From positions 1-33,017 of the forward strand of contig JAFLVF010000004.1 of assembly GCA_022508425.1 (NCBI GenBank): a DNA stretch of 33,017 nt. The letters run 5' to 3'. The stretch comes from Clostridiales bacterium. Its GTDB lineage: Bacteria; Bacillota; Clostridia; Christensenellales; Pumilibacteraceae. The position numbers were made by a program, and so were the translations under genes. Below the pieces are notes generated by a model. It was given only the letters and a program-made list of their open reading frames with translations. It was not told the DNA's origin and searched no databases. Of the stretch, positions 1 through 9,682 are shown piece by piece (the stretch's first letter is position 1; each line of letters starts with the position of its first letter).

Positions 1-135
1 GTGCTTGACGGAGATATGAGACCGTGTTTAAGATTGCAAAAGGCGGCCACATTTACAAAAAGACATTACAACATCAAAGACACTGAGTTACCGCAAAATC
101 ACGGAATAGATCATTGGCTCCCGGGAGCACTGTAA
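1..135 (+). CDS. Possible 3' end of an upstream gene (partial, unidentified)
   Basis: Frame 1 is open from the first base to a TAA at 133-135, giving 44 codons ending in DHWLPGAL; the other two forward frames stop almost at once. It ends 18 bp before the ATG of the next gene, which would fit an operon. I recognise no family and the stretch is short, so chance openness is possible. The window edge hides its start. Confidence 0.35.
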   Translation: MLDGDMRPCLRLQKAATFTKRHYNIKDTELPQNHGIDHWLPGAL

Positions 136-153
136 ACGAAGAGCTTATTCATA

Positions 154-3039
154 ATGAAAAACGTCAAACAGAAAAACATCGGCAATAAATTCAGTCGCAA
201 TAAACTTGCGGTAATTATTATCACGGCGGTTATGTCAGTGGCGGCTGTTGTTTTGCTTGTTGTTTTGCTTGCTATGCATGCGGATCCAGAGCTTACAAAA
301 ATAGAGATAACGACGCCTCCTGACAAAACCGAGTATATCGAAAAACAAACGTTGGACACAACGGGTTTAGTGGTAAAAGCGTATTATAAAGATGATGTCG
401 TGGAAATATTCGATTATTCGGTGGATAAATCGGTATTGGAACTCGGTGACGACACAGTTACCGTGTCATATACCAACCGTAAAAAAACCAAGACCGCTAC
501 CTTCGGCATAAGTGTAATAGAAAAGAGTTTTTTATACATAGAGGTAACAAGGCAACCGGAGAAAACGGTTTATGTTGAGGGCTCCATTTTCGATCCGTCC
601 GGAATAGAAGTGACCGCTTATTATAATAACGGGGAGAGCGCGATAGTTTACGATTGGGTATGTAATTCGACGAAGGCATTATCGGTATCGGACAAATCTG
701 TCACGATATCGTACGGCGGCATGACTGCGGAAATACCTATTATTGTTGAGCAGAAGCATTTGCAAGAATTATATATTGATCGTTTGCCGAATAAGCTCCG
801 ATATACCGAGGGTGAATATTTTGATTTCCTCGGGCTTGTGCTGTACGCAAAGCACGATAATGCGCCGGACGAAAGAGTGTATGATTGGCAGCTTGACGCG
901 ATAAAACCGTTGACGGTTGCAGATACAAGCGTAAGTATATCATACACCCTTCACAATGTTACAAAATACGTCGTTATAGATATAGAAGTTGTAGAAGCAG
1001 AGCATATTTCAGATGCGCAAAGACTGTTGTCGGAACTGTTAAAATTACTACCGCAAGTTGATAGGTTGTGTGCCGAGGATTTAGGGGCATTGAATTATGT
1101 CATTTCGGTATTGAGTGAAACAGAACTATCCGAAGAACAGCAGAAACTTATGGATGAATTATGCGCCAAGCGCGATGAGCTTTTGGCTGAATTACCCGAT
1201 GAACCCGAAAAGTATTTTAATATAGTGTACGAAATAGGCGGCGGACTTGTTTTTGAGGATATAAACTTCGGAGATAATCCTACACGGTTAAAGGAGGGTG
1301 AAGTATTCGAGCTAAAAGCTGCTTTTTCCGATACGGCAGAAAAACAGGGTTATGAATTTACGGGATGGTCAATGGACGGCGAAATTATTACGAGCATTAT
1401 CAACATAGGCTCGGATAAAACTGTTTACGCGATTTTTACGCTTACATCTACGGTGGAGCTGATTTTTAAAGATAGGGAATCAAATGAAGAATTGTTAGTT
1501 ATAAACCCGCTACGCACAGACAGCTATAATTTTGATAGCGAAGGCGTATCCTCTGTAATTGTGAATCGCAAAGGTGTATTGCCTATTGCATACTATTCAT
1601 CCGACAATGACAGAATTGATAGTATAGATTTGAATAGGGGTAGTTCGCTGACCGTTTACGTGTTGACCGTCACGGCAAGAGAATTGCATTTGCCGGATGA
1701 GAATTTATTTACGGTCGGATGGAAATATGAATTTGTTATCGGACAAACAACCGACGAAACAATTTCCGTTGCAAGAACAGGGTCGGTTTTTAGGATTCCC
1801 ATCGGAGCTCAAGTTACTATTACTGCAACAAATGCAAATATAGACAGTATAGTTCTTGACGGTGTTAGCATAGGCACAAGACTTAATGCCACCATTGTCA
1901 ACGCAGTGTTTACTATGACGGGAAGCGAATATCCCGCTTCGGTCACATATACTACTAAGCTTACGGACATGACGACATTGTCATTTGTCGGACAAAACAT
2001 TCATTCGGTAGTTTACCCGATCGGATGGAATGGAATCATGGCCGATATTGATTTAGAACGTCTGGCTTTTATTTTCGATGAAGACAATAATAATTATTTA
2101 AATGTCTATCATATACACAATAATGAATATTATTTCGAAGATTTAAAGTCTTATGTATTTAGCAGTGATACTGTTATAAGTGTTTCGAAACTATATAATG
2201 ATTTTACTTTAACGATAAAATATGCTAACGGGCAGGAAAGATTAGACGATATTGTAGGTAAGCAAACATTAAGAAGCGCTATTTCGGAATTTGATGCAAA
2301 TGCCGTTTCCACACTGAATTTAATATTGGATACAAGCAATCTTTTTACAGACGGGGCCATGACTCAGTTAATTACCAAAGATGAGCTGCTTTCCATAGTT
2401 GTACGAAAAAATATTTTAGTTTACAGTGATTGGGTATTAACGCCGCAACAGCCGGAACAACCGAGTTACGAACCCGTTGACTACAGTGAATATTCATTTG
2501 TCAATACTTGGACCTCTTTGTTCGTAGACGAAAGCGATATACTGTCTTGCGAACTTGTTTTAACCGTAGATGGAAATTATTCATATTCAACTTTTGTTAA
2601 CGGCTTGGTTTCGGCTAATGCCTATGGGATATATCGCTTTAATAACGGAAAAATAGATCTTAAAACTTTTGTTTCGGCATATGAATACGACATATTTTCA
2701 CAGGACGACCTACCCATTGACATTTCATTTTCGGTCGACGGGTTATTACTTACTAAATTCATTCGACTTGACGGAACACAAAAGACGGTCTTTGAGCAAG
2801 TATTATTTTGCGGGGCTGTTCGTCCTATCAACTATTCTGCAATTCCTTATATAGGCAGTTATGATATAGACGGAATTACTATTACATTGCTGGAAAACGG
2901 TACTGCAATAATAAGCATCCCGAACGAACAAATTGTAGCATACTATCGTATCGGGGAAGACGGAAAAGTTTATTTAATGGACAACAGCGCTATTGGTACC
3001 GGTGATATAACAAATATATTGGAGGAGCACAAACGATGA
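154..3039 (+). CDS. Large membrane-anchored surface protein with bacterial Ig-like and InlB-type repeats
   Basis: The 961-residue product starts with a basic segment and one hydrophobic helix (about residues 18-43), so it is probably exported and held by an uncleaved N-terminal anchor. Three tandem Ig-like units of the Big_3 style follow (about 48-120, 123-200 and 203-285), each with a TEY/TVY/LRY-type first strand, a 'GL/GI-V-A-YY' core and an S-V-S/T-ISY end. A charged helical segment lies at about 285-350. Next comes an InlB/Listeria-Bacteroides-type repeat with the hallmark YEFTGWS. The remaining C-terminal 500 residues are beta-rich and not recognised. There is no LPXTG motif. Such domains normally mediate adhesion or glycan binding; the ligand is unknown. 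The ribosome site is weak. It overlaps the next gene by 4 bp (ATGA), so the two are probably translated together. Confidence 0.8.
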   Translation: MKNVKQKNIGNKFSRNKLAVIIITAVMSVAAVVLLVVLLAMHADPELTKIEITTPPDKTEYIEKQTLDTTGLVVKAYYKDDVVEIFDYSVDKSVLELGDDTVTVSYTNRKKTKTATFGISVIEKSFLYIEVTRQPEKTVYVEGSIFDPSGIEVTAYYNNGESAIVYDWVCNSTKALSVSDKSVTISYGGMTAEIPIIVEQKHLQELYIDRLPNKLRYTEGEYFDFLGLVLYAKHDNAPDERVYDWQLDAIKPLTVADTSVSISYTLHNVTKYVVIDIEVVEAEHISDAQRLLSELLKLLPQVDRLCAEDLGALNYVISVLSETELSEEQQKLMDELCAKRDELLAELPDEPEKYFNIVYEIGGGLVFEDINFGDNPTRLKEGEVFELKAAFSDTAEKQGYEFTGWSMDGEIITSIINIGSDKTVYAIFTLTSTVELIFKDRESNEELLVINPLRTDSYNFDSEGVSSVIVNRKGVLPIAYYSSDNDRIDSIDLNRGSSLTVYVLTVTARELHLPDENLFTVGWKYEFVIGQTTDETISVARTGSVFRIPIGAQVTITATNANIDSIVLDGVSIGTRLNATIVNAVFTMTGSEYPASVTYTTKLTDMTTLSFVGQNIHSVVYPIGWNGIMADIDLERLAFIFDEDNNNYLNVYHIHNNEYYFEDLKSYVFSSDTVISVSKLYNDFTLTIKYANGQERLDDIVGKQTLRSAISEFDANAVSTLNLILDTSNLFTDGAMTQLITKDELLSIVVRKNILVYSDWVLTPQQPEQPSYEPVDYSEYSFVNTWTSLFVDESDILSCELVLTVDGNYSYSTFVNGLVSANAYGIYRFNNGKIDLKTFVSAYEYDIFSQDDLPIDISFSVDGLLLTKFIRLDGTQKTVFEQVLFCGAVRPINYSAIPYIGSYDIDGITITLLENGTAIISIPNEQIVAYYRIGEDGKVYLMDNSAIGTGDITNILEEHKR

Positions 3040-6000
3040 AAAATACATGCACAAGCAAGTCTATTAAGATTAATTTACTTATTATTTGCTGTGTTTTATC
3101 TGTGTTGCTGCTTGCTTTGTTTTTCAGTCACAATGAAGCAAAAGCGGCGGCGGAAGATTCCGGTATTGATTATACATTTGAAGAAGTCCCGGTTGAAATT
3201 ATCCAAATCGATACCGATTCTCATATAAAACAAATCAAACCCGGCGAAAGCTTTTCAATAACTTTCGAAATGAGTCCATGGTATACAACTACGGACAGGA
3301 TATACTTTGATATTTTGCCTATCGGAGTTGCCGTTGCTTCAGATATCAGCACAATACAAATTAAAAACGGGCAAGCAATGGGAACGGCGATAATTACGGT
3401 TTCGCCTGAAGCAGAAGTCGGCAGTGAGTTTACCGTTACCGCTAATGCGAACGATGTAGCAAGTAATGAGATTAGATTAACTATTGTTAAAATTCCGGTG
3501 GAGCAAATAAAACTTTCATTTGCCGATTCCGACGATAAGCTTCATGTCGGTAAAAGTAAACAAGTTTTGTGCGAAGTTTTTCCGCAGACCGCAACAAACC
3601 AAAATATCAGATACGAATTATCGGGGACAGGGGCACAATATGTAAAGAATATCGACGAAAACACGGGAATAGTCACGGCCATTTCGAATGTTTCCGACGT
3701 TAAAGCAGATTCCACAGTAATTGTAACGGCATTTTCGGAAGATAATCCGTCTATCTCGGATAGTATAGTTATGTCTTTTTATGTTCCGACGATAAATGTC
3801 GAATTATCGGCATCCACGCCGTTAGGCGGAAAGACTCCCGACGATGACACGCTTGCCGTTGCAAACAGTGTTATCGGTGAAACAGTGAAGTTAAGTGCAA
3901 CCGTCAACGGTGTAAACACGACAGGTTTAAATTATGTTATTGTAAAAGGGCGTGAATATGTCGAAAACGGACTTATTCGCAGTGACGGAAGCTTTACCGT
4001 TAAATCCACGTCTGCGTGGACGAACGATATGTGTCAGCCTCATGCAGAAATAAGAGTTCGTGCGGCGTATAGTGACGGTTTTGACGAGATAGGTATTTCG
4101 ATATATGTCCCTGTGGAAAAAATATCGTTTGTTAATGATGATGTGCCAAATAATGTCGAGAATAATAGGACGTATGATTTAAGTGTAAAAGCTTTTCCCG
4201 AATACGCTACATTTTTGAATGATTGTAGCAATCCGTTCTTATATACGCTTAACGGGTTGGATAAGAATATAGCATCGGTTAATAACAAAGGAATATTGTC
4301 ACTTCCCAAATCAATCACGAGCAAAGGCAGTATTATAAATTATACTGCATACTTTAATGGAGCATGGGATGGGGTAGATGTAGAGCCGTTTGTTCATACC
4401 ATGTCTATTGTGCCGGTATCGGCAAACAATATTACAAACGTAGTTATAAAAAAGGATGGCGTTTCTATTACTGATAAATCTGTGAATGTTATTCCGGCAG
4501 ATGTTCTAAAAGTAGAAGTGGAATTCGATAAAGATAATGTAACGGAACTTGATTTTGATTTAATAGAAGATAGCACGATGCTATCTGTATCAAGCGATAC
4601 AATTACTATCGCTGATTTAAAGTATATGATCGAGGATAATCCTAATATTCCGATTACACTTAAATATAAAGGAGAAAAATCGGAAATAACAAAACAGCTT
4701 TTTGTACTAGTCTATGTCCCGGCTATGACCGCCCGCATAGATCAAGCATTAATCGCAAGGGATGTTCCTCTGAATTTACAGAAGTTAGTAATTATAAACG
4801 GACATGGATTCGCAAGCGATAAAACCATAACATGGGGCGAAGTCAAAATAAATGATAAAAAAGCGGTAAATGCTAGCTGTAATGATGGTTTTCTTCATAT
4901 TGACAACACAACTAATGCGGGATCGAGAGTGACCGTTACATATAAAACCTATGATAACGATATTTGGTTTGAACACACATTCATTGTGGCTTCGTTAGAT
5001 AATTCTTTCGATTTAACTTATTCACAAATAATAGACTATACGGTTAATGTGGACGCTCCACAACTTGAAGAGGGGCAAAGCGTCAGTTTAAAGTTGCGTT
5101 ATAAAGGCATAAGCGGAAAGAGTTTTGGCTTGACATATAAGCTTTATTCAACCTCAAATTCTACTTTTGTTGAAAAAGCGGGTGATCGAAACGATTTCTG
5201 TGATGAGTTTATACTATCTGCGCTTTCCGGTCAGAGCGGAAGAGACAATAATATAGGATATCTTATTGAAATAATTGACGGCACGGCAATCTATTATATC
5301 GGGACACAAGATTACGTGGAAAAATCGCGGGCTAATGTCCATATGAAAAACATTGCTATTTTTAATCGCATCAATGGAAATATTAGTGTATCAAATAAAT
5401 CGATAGAAGAAGGCGAAACGTTTATTCTTATTGGTTGGGATACGCTTGCAACCTTTGATGAAAAGGATTTATCTTGGTCCATTAACGGCCAGGCAGTTAT
5501 AGACAAGGTGTTAACAGGCGCTCCCAACTGCGCATTTGTGCTTAAAATCTCGGCTTCTCAACCATACAATAACACGTATATTACTTTTTCCGCCGAAATC
5601 GCTTTCAGTCCTATCATATATAAGAGCGAAATAGGCGAGATTCTCAAAAAAACATATAAGAAAAGTGATGAAACCATTAAACTCGCAAACAGTTTAAATG
5701 AAGTAAAGGCAAATTATGCCCAAACCGGTTGGTCAACCAGTATAAATGGAGCAAAAGACTATGAATTAGAAAGCCTATTTAGCGAAAATAAGGACCTAAC
5801 ACTTTACGCTTATTGGAATTTGACATTAATAGAAGAATCGATCGGCAGCTCATACGTATCCGATAGTCCATTACCTAATGATTTCTGTAGTTGGCGTACA
5901 GTAGACACAATATCAGGCTTCTTTAACAGTTACACATCAGTCGACGCCCTTAAAAAAATCGGGTATACGACTGTAACTATATCCATTAATATGCACATAT

Positions 6001-6254
6001 ATATTTACGGCGATGTTGAAATGTATTTACAAATCTATGATGCAATATCCGATAAAGAATTAAGTTGCTCCGGTTTATATCACTCTCCCAATGGCGATTC
6101 ATTTGATACGACATATACATTTACTTTTGATATCTCGGATTTAGATAATACACATGAAATACAATTAAGATTCAAAGGAAGGCGTTATGTAGCGGTATGG
6201 GGTGGACGTGTTACTTTAGAATCAAATAGACATTATACAGTCAAATTTGCATGA
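3036..6254 (+). CDS. Large secreted Ig-like surface protein
   Basis: The 1072-residue product has a clear signal peptide: a basic start, a hydrophobic core at about residues 12-32, then an AKA-A cleavage-like site near residue 37. The body is beta-rich with repeated Ig-like (Big_2-like) units such as the 'VEQIKLSF' and 'VEKISFVN' strands that open successive domains. A unit with TGWSTS, reminiscent of InlB B-repeats, lies near residues 870-930. The C-terminal 140 residues look like a separate beta-sandwich, possibly a binding module, that I cannot assign. There is no LPXTG motif or SLH domain. GGAGG lies just upstream of the ATG, which overlaps the stop of the preceding gene (ATGA). Together they look like a two-gene adhesin or surface-structure operon. 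The function beyond extracellular binding is inference. Confidence 0.8.
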   Translation: MKNTCTSKSIKINLLIICCVLSVLLLALFFSHNEAKAAAEDSGIDYTFEEVPVEIIQIDTDSHIKQIKPGESFSITFEMSPWYTTTDRIYFDILPIGVAVASDISTIQIKNGQAMGTAIITVSPEAEVGSEFTVTANANDVASNEIRLTIVKIPVEQIKLSFADSDDKLHVGKSKQVLCEVFPQTATNQNIRYELSGTGAQYVKNIDENTGIVTAISNVSDVKADSTVIVTAFSEDNPSISDSIVMSFYVPTINVELSASTPLGGKTPDDDTLAVANSVIGETVKLSATVNGVNTTGLNYVIVKGREYVENGLIRSDGSFTVKSTSAWTNDMCQPHAEIRVRAAYSDGFDEIGISIYVPVEKISFVNDDVPNNVENNRTYDLSVKAFPEYATFLNDCSNPFLYTLNGLDKNIASVNNKGILSLPKSITSKGSIINYTAYFNGAWDGVDVEPFVHTMSIVPVSANNITNVVIKKDGVSITDKSVNVIPADVLKVEVEFDKDNVTELDFDLIEDSTMLSVSSDTITIADLKYMIEDNPNIPITLKYKGEKSEITKQLFVLVYVPAMTARIDQALIARDVPLNLQKLVIINGHGFASDKTITWGEVKINDKKAVNASCNDGFLHIDNTTNAGSRVTVTYKTYDNDIWFEHTFIVASLDNSFDLTYSQIIDYTVNVDAPQLEEGQSVSLKLRYKGISGKSFGLTYKLYSTSNSTFVEKAGDRNDFCDEFILSALSGQSGRDNNIGYLIEIIDGTAIYYIGTQDYVEKSRANVHMKNIAIFNRINGNISVSNKSIEEGETFILIGWDTLATFDEKDLSWSINGQAVIDKVLTGAPNCAFVLKISASQPYNNTYITFSAEIAFSPIIYKSEIGEILKKTYKKSDETIKLANSLNEVKANYAQTGWSTSINGAKDYELESLFSENKDLTLYAYWNLTLIEESIGSSYVSDSPLPNDFCSWRTVDTISGFFNSYTSVDALKKIGYTTVTISINMHIYIYGDVEMYLQIYDAISDKELSCSGLYHSPNGDSFDTTYTFTFDISDLDNTHEIQLRFKGRRYVAVWGGRVTLESNRHYTVKFA

Positions 6255-6337
6255 AGCAGTGCAAAGTACGATGTTGCGCGGAATTGAGTCATACAGAGAG
6301 AAGGCTTTCGGACAAGTTGTAAACTAAATTAGTACAC

Positions 6338-6350
6338 TATGATAAAACCA
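6338..6350 (+). promoter_or_regulatory. Candidate -10 element placing the transcript start at the hamA ATG
   Basis: TATGAT at 6338-6343 lies 6 bp upstream of the ATG at 6350, the usual distance from -10 to transcript start. A TTGTAA at 6317-6322 could be a -35 but its spacing of 15 bp is short. No Shine-Dalgarno sequence precedes the ATG, and an in-frame stop at 6320-6322 excludes earlier ATG, GTG or TTG starts. A leaderless message is therefore plausible. Confidence 0.4.
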
Positions 6351-7297
6351 TGAATGCTATTGATATTTTCAAAAGTTTAATCGGCGATAAAATTAAGCCG
6401 TTGATAATCAAATACGAGCTTTTTAAAGATGCTTTCACTACATATCCTTATAGGCATACTTTGGACGCAGACTTTGAGGAGAAGTTTACAGATGCTATTT
6501 TTGATAGTATGATTTTTTATGCTTATGAGAAAGATGAAATCGAAAAGGAATTTAAAAGAGGGCATTTGGATGATCTACGCAGAGCTTCTCGCGTAGCATA
6601 TGAAAATCGTGTTTCAAAAACTGAAAAAGAAACAGATGGGTTGTTGGGAGAATTGACATTAGATAGTTTTATCAAACTTTTCTTTCCGAATATAGAAATG
6701 TTATACTCTCGTGCAAAATATGCCGAGAGGATACCGCATAAAGAAGAAATTATTCAACGCAAGGGACACGAAATAAAAGGTTATGATGGCATGGTCTTTT
6801 CTACAGAGAACGGCCAAAAATACTTTTGGGTAGGACAAGTGAAAACAGGCGATTGGAAATATTGTTTAGATAATATTAAAATTGATATAAACAAAAGTGT
6901 TATTAAGTATTATTTTTCTGATGCAATTGTGATACTTTGCGACATTATGCGAGCTGTTGACAGTTCTTCTGCAGAGTTGAGTAAGATAATAGATGATATC
7001 AACGATATTATTTATGATTGCAATAGTAAACGAGCAGAACAAACCGCAAAAATATTACAATATTTTAAGCAAGAAAACATTAAAATACGAATTCCGTGTT
7101 TGCTGATGCCAAACGAATCCGAATATGACGATAGAGTCAAGTTGCTTGAAATCATTAAAGCAAAAGTAAAAAATGCTTTCAAAGATTTTAATGTAAATAA
7201 TGATGATAATCTCGATATAGAAATATTTTTACTTGTGTTGCCTTTGCGTGATTTGCAAAAAGTACGCAAACTCTTTTTGGAGGTGCGTAAAGTATGA
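6350..7297 (+). CDS. hamA: HamA-like DUF1837 protein, Hachiman anti-phage system nuclease subunit
   Basis: The 315-residue protein fits the DUF1837/HamA pattern: an N-terminal helical part, a 'GELTLD' segment with E101, a G-Y-D-G turn (D146), and the strand WVGQVKTG with Q163 and K165. In this family the fold is PD-(D/E)XK-like, and E101/D146/Q163-x-K165 sit where the catalytic residues are expected. Glutamine replaces the usual acidic residue, as in Mrr-type nucleases. Known Hachiman systems pair HamA with the helicase HamB, which senses damaged or abnormal DNA and releases HamA to degrade DNA. The next gene overlaps it by 4 bp and encodes such a helicase. The start is fixed by an upstream in-frame stop but lacks a ribosome site. 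Assignment rests on motif and context, not a profile search. Confidence 0.75.
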   Translation: MNAIDIFKSLIGDKIKPLIIKYELFKDAFTTYPYRHTLDADFEEKFTDAIFDSMIFYAYEKDEIEKEFKRGHLDDLRRASRVAYENRVSKTEKETDGLLGELTLDSFIKLFFPNIEMLYSRAKYAERIPHKEEIIQRKGHEIKGYDGMVFSTENGQKYFWVGQVKTGDWKYCLDNIKIDINKSVIKYYFSDAIVILCDIMRAVDSSSAELSKIIDDINDIIYDCNSKRAEQTAKILQYFKQENIKIRIPCLLMPNESEYDDRVKLLEIIKAKVKNAFKDFNVNNDDNLDIEIFLLVLPLRDLQKVRKLFLEVRKV

Positions 7298-9672
7298 CGA
7301 TTGTGGAATTGTTAAAAGAAACTACTCGGATTATTAATAAATCAGAGTTAACTATCACAGAGCAAAATATATTAAAAGACTTGCTATGCTATTTATCCGA
7401 ATGGCGTAAAAATAATATAGACCATGCAAATCAATATCCGCAATTGGAATTTATTTTATATAATGCAAGCCGCAAACTTAGAACTTTTGGTTATAATCGG
7501 CTGAACAAATTTGACAATGAGGTTATTAACGCTGATAACACCTTAGCTGTCATAAGGGACAAAGCCGTTGATGAACTATACAAAACAGAATCCGGATTCT
7601 TTTTGGATAAAGCGCAAAAAGAAGTTCTTGAGGTGTTTGAGAATGCAAATGAGCGATTGTTTTTAAGTGCCCCTACTTCTTTTGGAAAAACATTTTTATT
7701 AAAAGAAATAATTTATCGGCATCATGAAAAATATCAAAATATTGTAATCGTATTACCAACAGTTGCTTTATTAATTGAAGTCACTGAGGAAATTGATGCC
7801 TTTAATGCAAAGTATAAATTTGGGTATAGTATATATAATTCAGTGTACAAAGATTTGGAACTGTCCGAAAGAAATATTTTTGTTTTGACACCCGAAAGAG
7901 TCGTGCGACTACTAGCTATCGTTCCTGACATTGAAATCAATTTTTTCTTTTTTGATGAAATATACAAAATCGACGAAGACGTCGCATTAACCAGTGAAGA
8001 TGATATAAGTGAGAAGATACAACTTGGAAATAATGAAGCAAAGCACGATGATCGAGATGATCGTGCGGTGGCTTTTAGATTGGCGCTTTATTTTCTACTC
8101 AAAAAGAGTAGAGCCGTTTATTTGGCGGGGCCGTTTATAGAAATAAGTAGTTTGCGCGAAGGGTTTGTTAGGATGCTTGAAACGCATGATATATCGGCAA
8201 AAGAAATTACATTTAATCCTACGTTAAAGAATGAGATTGATTTTCATGGGAAGACGCTGAAATACTTTTCCCCATTTGAGAAATACGAGGAAAAGACGCC
8301 CGCAGATACGTCAATTAAAAAACTTATATATACAGCGCAAAAATTGAAATTTTCCAAAACAAATCAAGCCATAGTTTATTGTTTATATCCCGGATACACG
8401 GAGCAATATGCAAGAGAATTTTCCAATAAATATAAGGAGCAATCACTTATTGATGAAAGGATTCAAATGTTCATAGAGCATTTGAAAAATAATTACAGTT
8501 TTTCTTTTGGCGGTAAAAAAAGTTCGTTTGATAATTGGGATTTTGTATATGCGTTGCGTAATCAAGTCGGTATACATAATGGTAAATTTCCTAAATACTT
8601 TCAGAGAGAAATTATGCGTCTTTTTAATGATGGCGCGATGAGCACATTATTTTGCACCTCTACAATTGTTGAAGGTGTAAATACAAACGCAAAGACAGTC
8701 GTCGTTTATAATAATCCTTCCGGCAATACTAACGAAGGAAAAAGATTTTTATTACTTAATATAAACGGCAGAGCCGGTAGGTATCAACATCATTTTATTG
8801 GTAATATCGTTTATCTCAGTGATAAAAGTCTTAAAATCGTAAATAGTAACGGCATTGCCCTTGATTTCAAGCCTTACAATTCAAAAGTATGTCTAAGTGA
8901 TTTAGATTTGGAAAATATTGCCGATGATGATTTGTCTCAAGTAAATAGAGAGCGAAAAGCTGCGCTTAACTTCAATAAGCAACTCTTGCCGGATGATGTT
9001 TTTGAACAAAACCGTTTAATAGAACGAAAAAAACAGGAAGAAATTTTATTGAAAATACTTGATAAAGTTGATAATTTTATTGGCGTGGAGTCCGCTTCTG
9101 TATATGATTTTGTTAGCGGTTCGTATTTTGAAACAATCTTACAGATATGGTCAGAAATAGGTGAGATTAAGTCGACTCAAATAAAAGCAATAAAAATGTT
9201 TTCAATAAATTACGCTAAAAATAGTTATCGCGGCGTGCTGGATTATCGTTTCAAAAAATATTCTGTGCAAGAAACCGATGAACACAAATTTGTGAATGAT
9301 ACTTATAGAAAAGTATTTTATGATGTAAAAGATACCATTGAATACCAATTGCCCAGAATTATAAGTCTATTTGAGTCTTTGATAATAAGAGCTTTTGAAA
9401 TTAAACGGATAAAACCGGCTTATCCCATCGATTTGAGTAATATAATACGCTTCTTTGAAATAGGCGCCACAACCCCTTTGGGAATAGATATGGTAGAAAA
9501 AGCTATCCCTATTGTTACCGTCAAAAAAGTTGATCAACTTCGACTTAGGTCATCAGACTTAGACGGGCAAAGAAACGAATTTGCAAAATTATTTAATCGG
9601 TTATCGTTTAAGTTTGATGGATATGAAAAACATTATTTGGTTGAATATATAACTAAATATTGTCAAAAGTAA
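7294..9672 (+). CDS. hamB: HamB-like superfamily 2 helicase of Hachiman system
   Basis: The 792-residue protein is an SF2 (Ski2-like) helicase. Visible motifs are Walker A SAPTSFGKT (residues 125-133), Walker B FDEIY (D221, E222; a DEIY variant of the DExH box), a motif III-like LAGPF, a motif V-like 'STIVEGVNTNA', and motif VI NGRAGR (491-496). An acidic insertion of about 25 residues follows the DEIY box. The C-terminal 290 residues are helical and unassigned, where HamB proteins carry their partner-binding region. Its job is probably ATP-dependent DNA loading or scanning that controls HamA. The ATG overlaps the hamA stop (ATGA) and has GGAGGT upstream, showing translational coupling. An AbpB-like helicase is the main alternative, but the DUF1837 partner argues for Hachiman. 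Confidence 0.8.
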   Translation: MTIVELLKETTRIINKSELTITEQNILKDLLCYLSEWRKNNIDHANQYPQLEFILYNASRKLRTFGYNRLNKFDNEVINADNTLAVIRDKAVDELYKTESGFFLDKAQKEVLEVFENANERLFLSAPTSFGKTFLLKEIIYRHHEKYQNIVIVLPTVALLIEVTEEIDAFNAKYKFGYSIYNSVYKDLELSERNIFVLTPERVVRLLAIVPDIEINFFFFDEIYKIDEDVALTSEDDISEKIQLGNNEAKHDDRDDRAVAFRLALYFLLKKSRAVYLAGPFIEISSLREGFVRMLETHDISAKEITFNPTLKNEIDFHGKTLKYFSPFEKYEEKTPADTSIKKLIYTAQKLKFSKTNQAIVYCLYPGYTEQYAREFSNKYKEQSLIDERIQMFIEHLKNNYSFSFGGKKSSFDNWDFVYALRNQVGIHNGKFPKYFQREIMRLFNDGAMSTLFCTSTIVEGVNTNAKTVVVYNNPSGNTNEGKRFLLLNINGRAGRYQHHFIGNIVYLSDKSLKIVNSNGIALDFKPYNSKVCLSDLDLENIADDDLSQVNRERKAALNFNKQLLPDDVFEQNRLIERKKQEEILLKILDKVDNFIGVESASVYDFVSGSYFETILQIWSEIGEIKSTQIKAIKMFSINYAKNSYRGVLDYRFKKYSVQETDEHKFVNDTYRKVFYDVKDTIEYQLPRIISLFESLIIRAFEIKRIKPAYPIDLSNIIRFFEIGATTPLGIDMVEKAIPIVTVKKVDQLRLRSSDLDGQRNEFAKLFNRLSFKFDGYEKHYLVEYITKYCQK

Positions 9673-9682
9673 GGAGTAAAAT

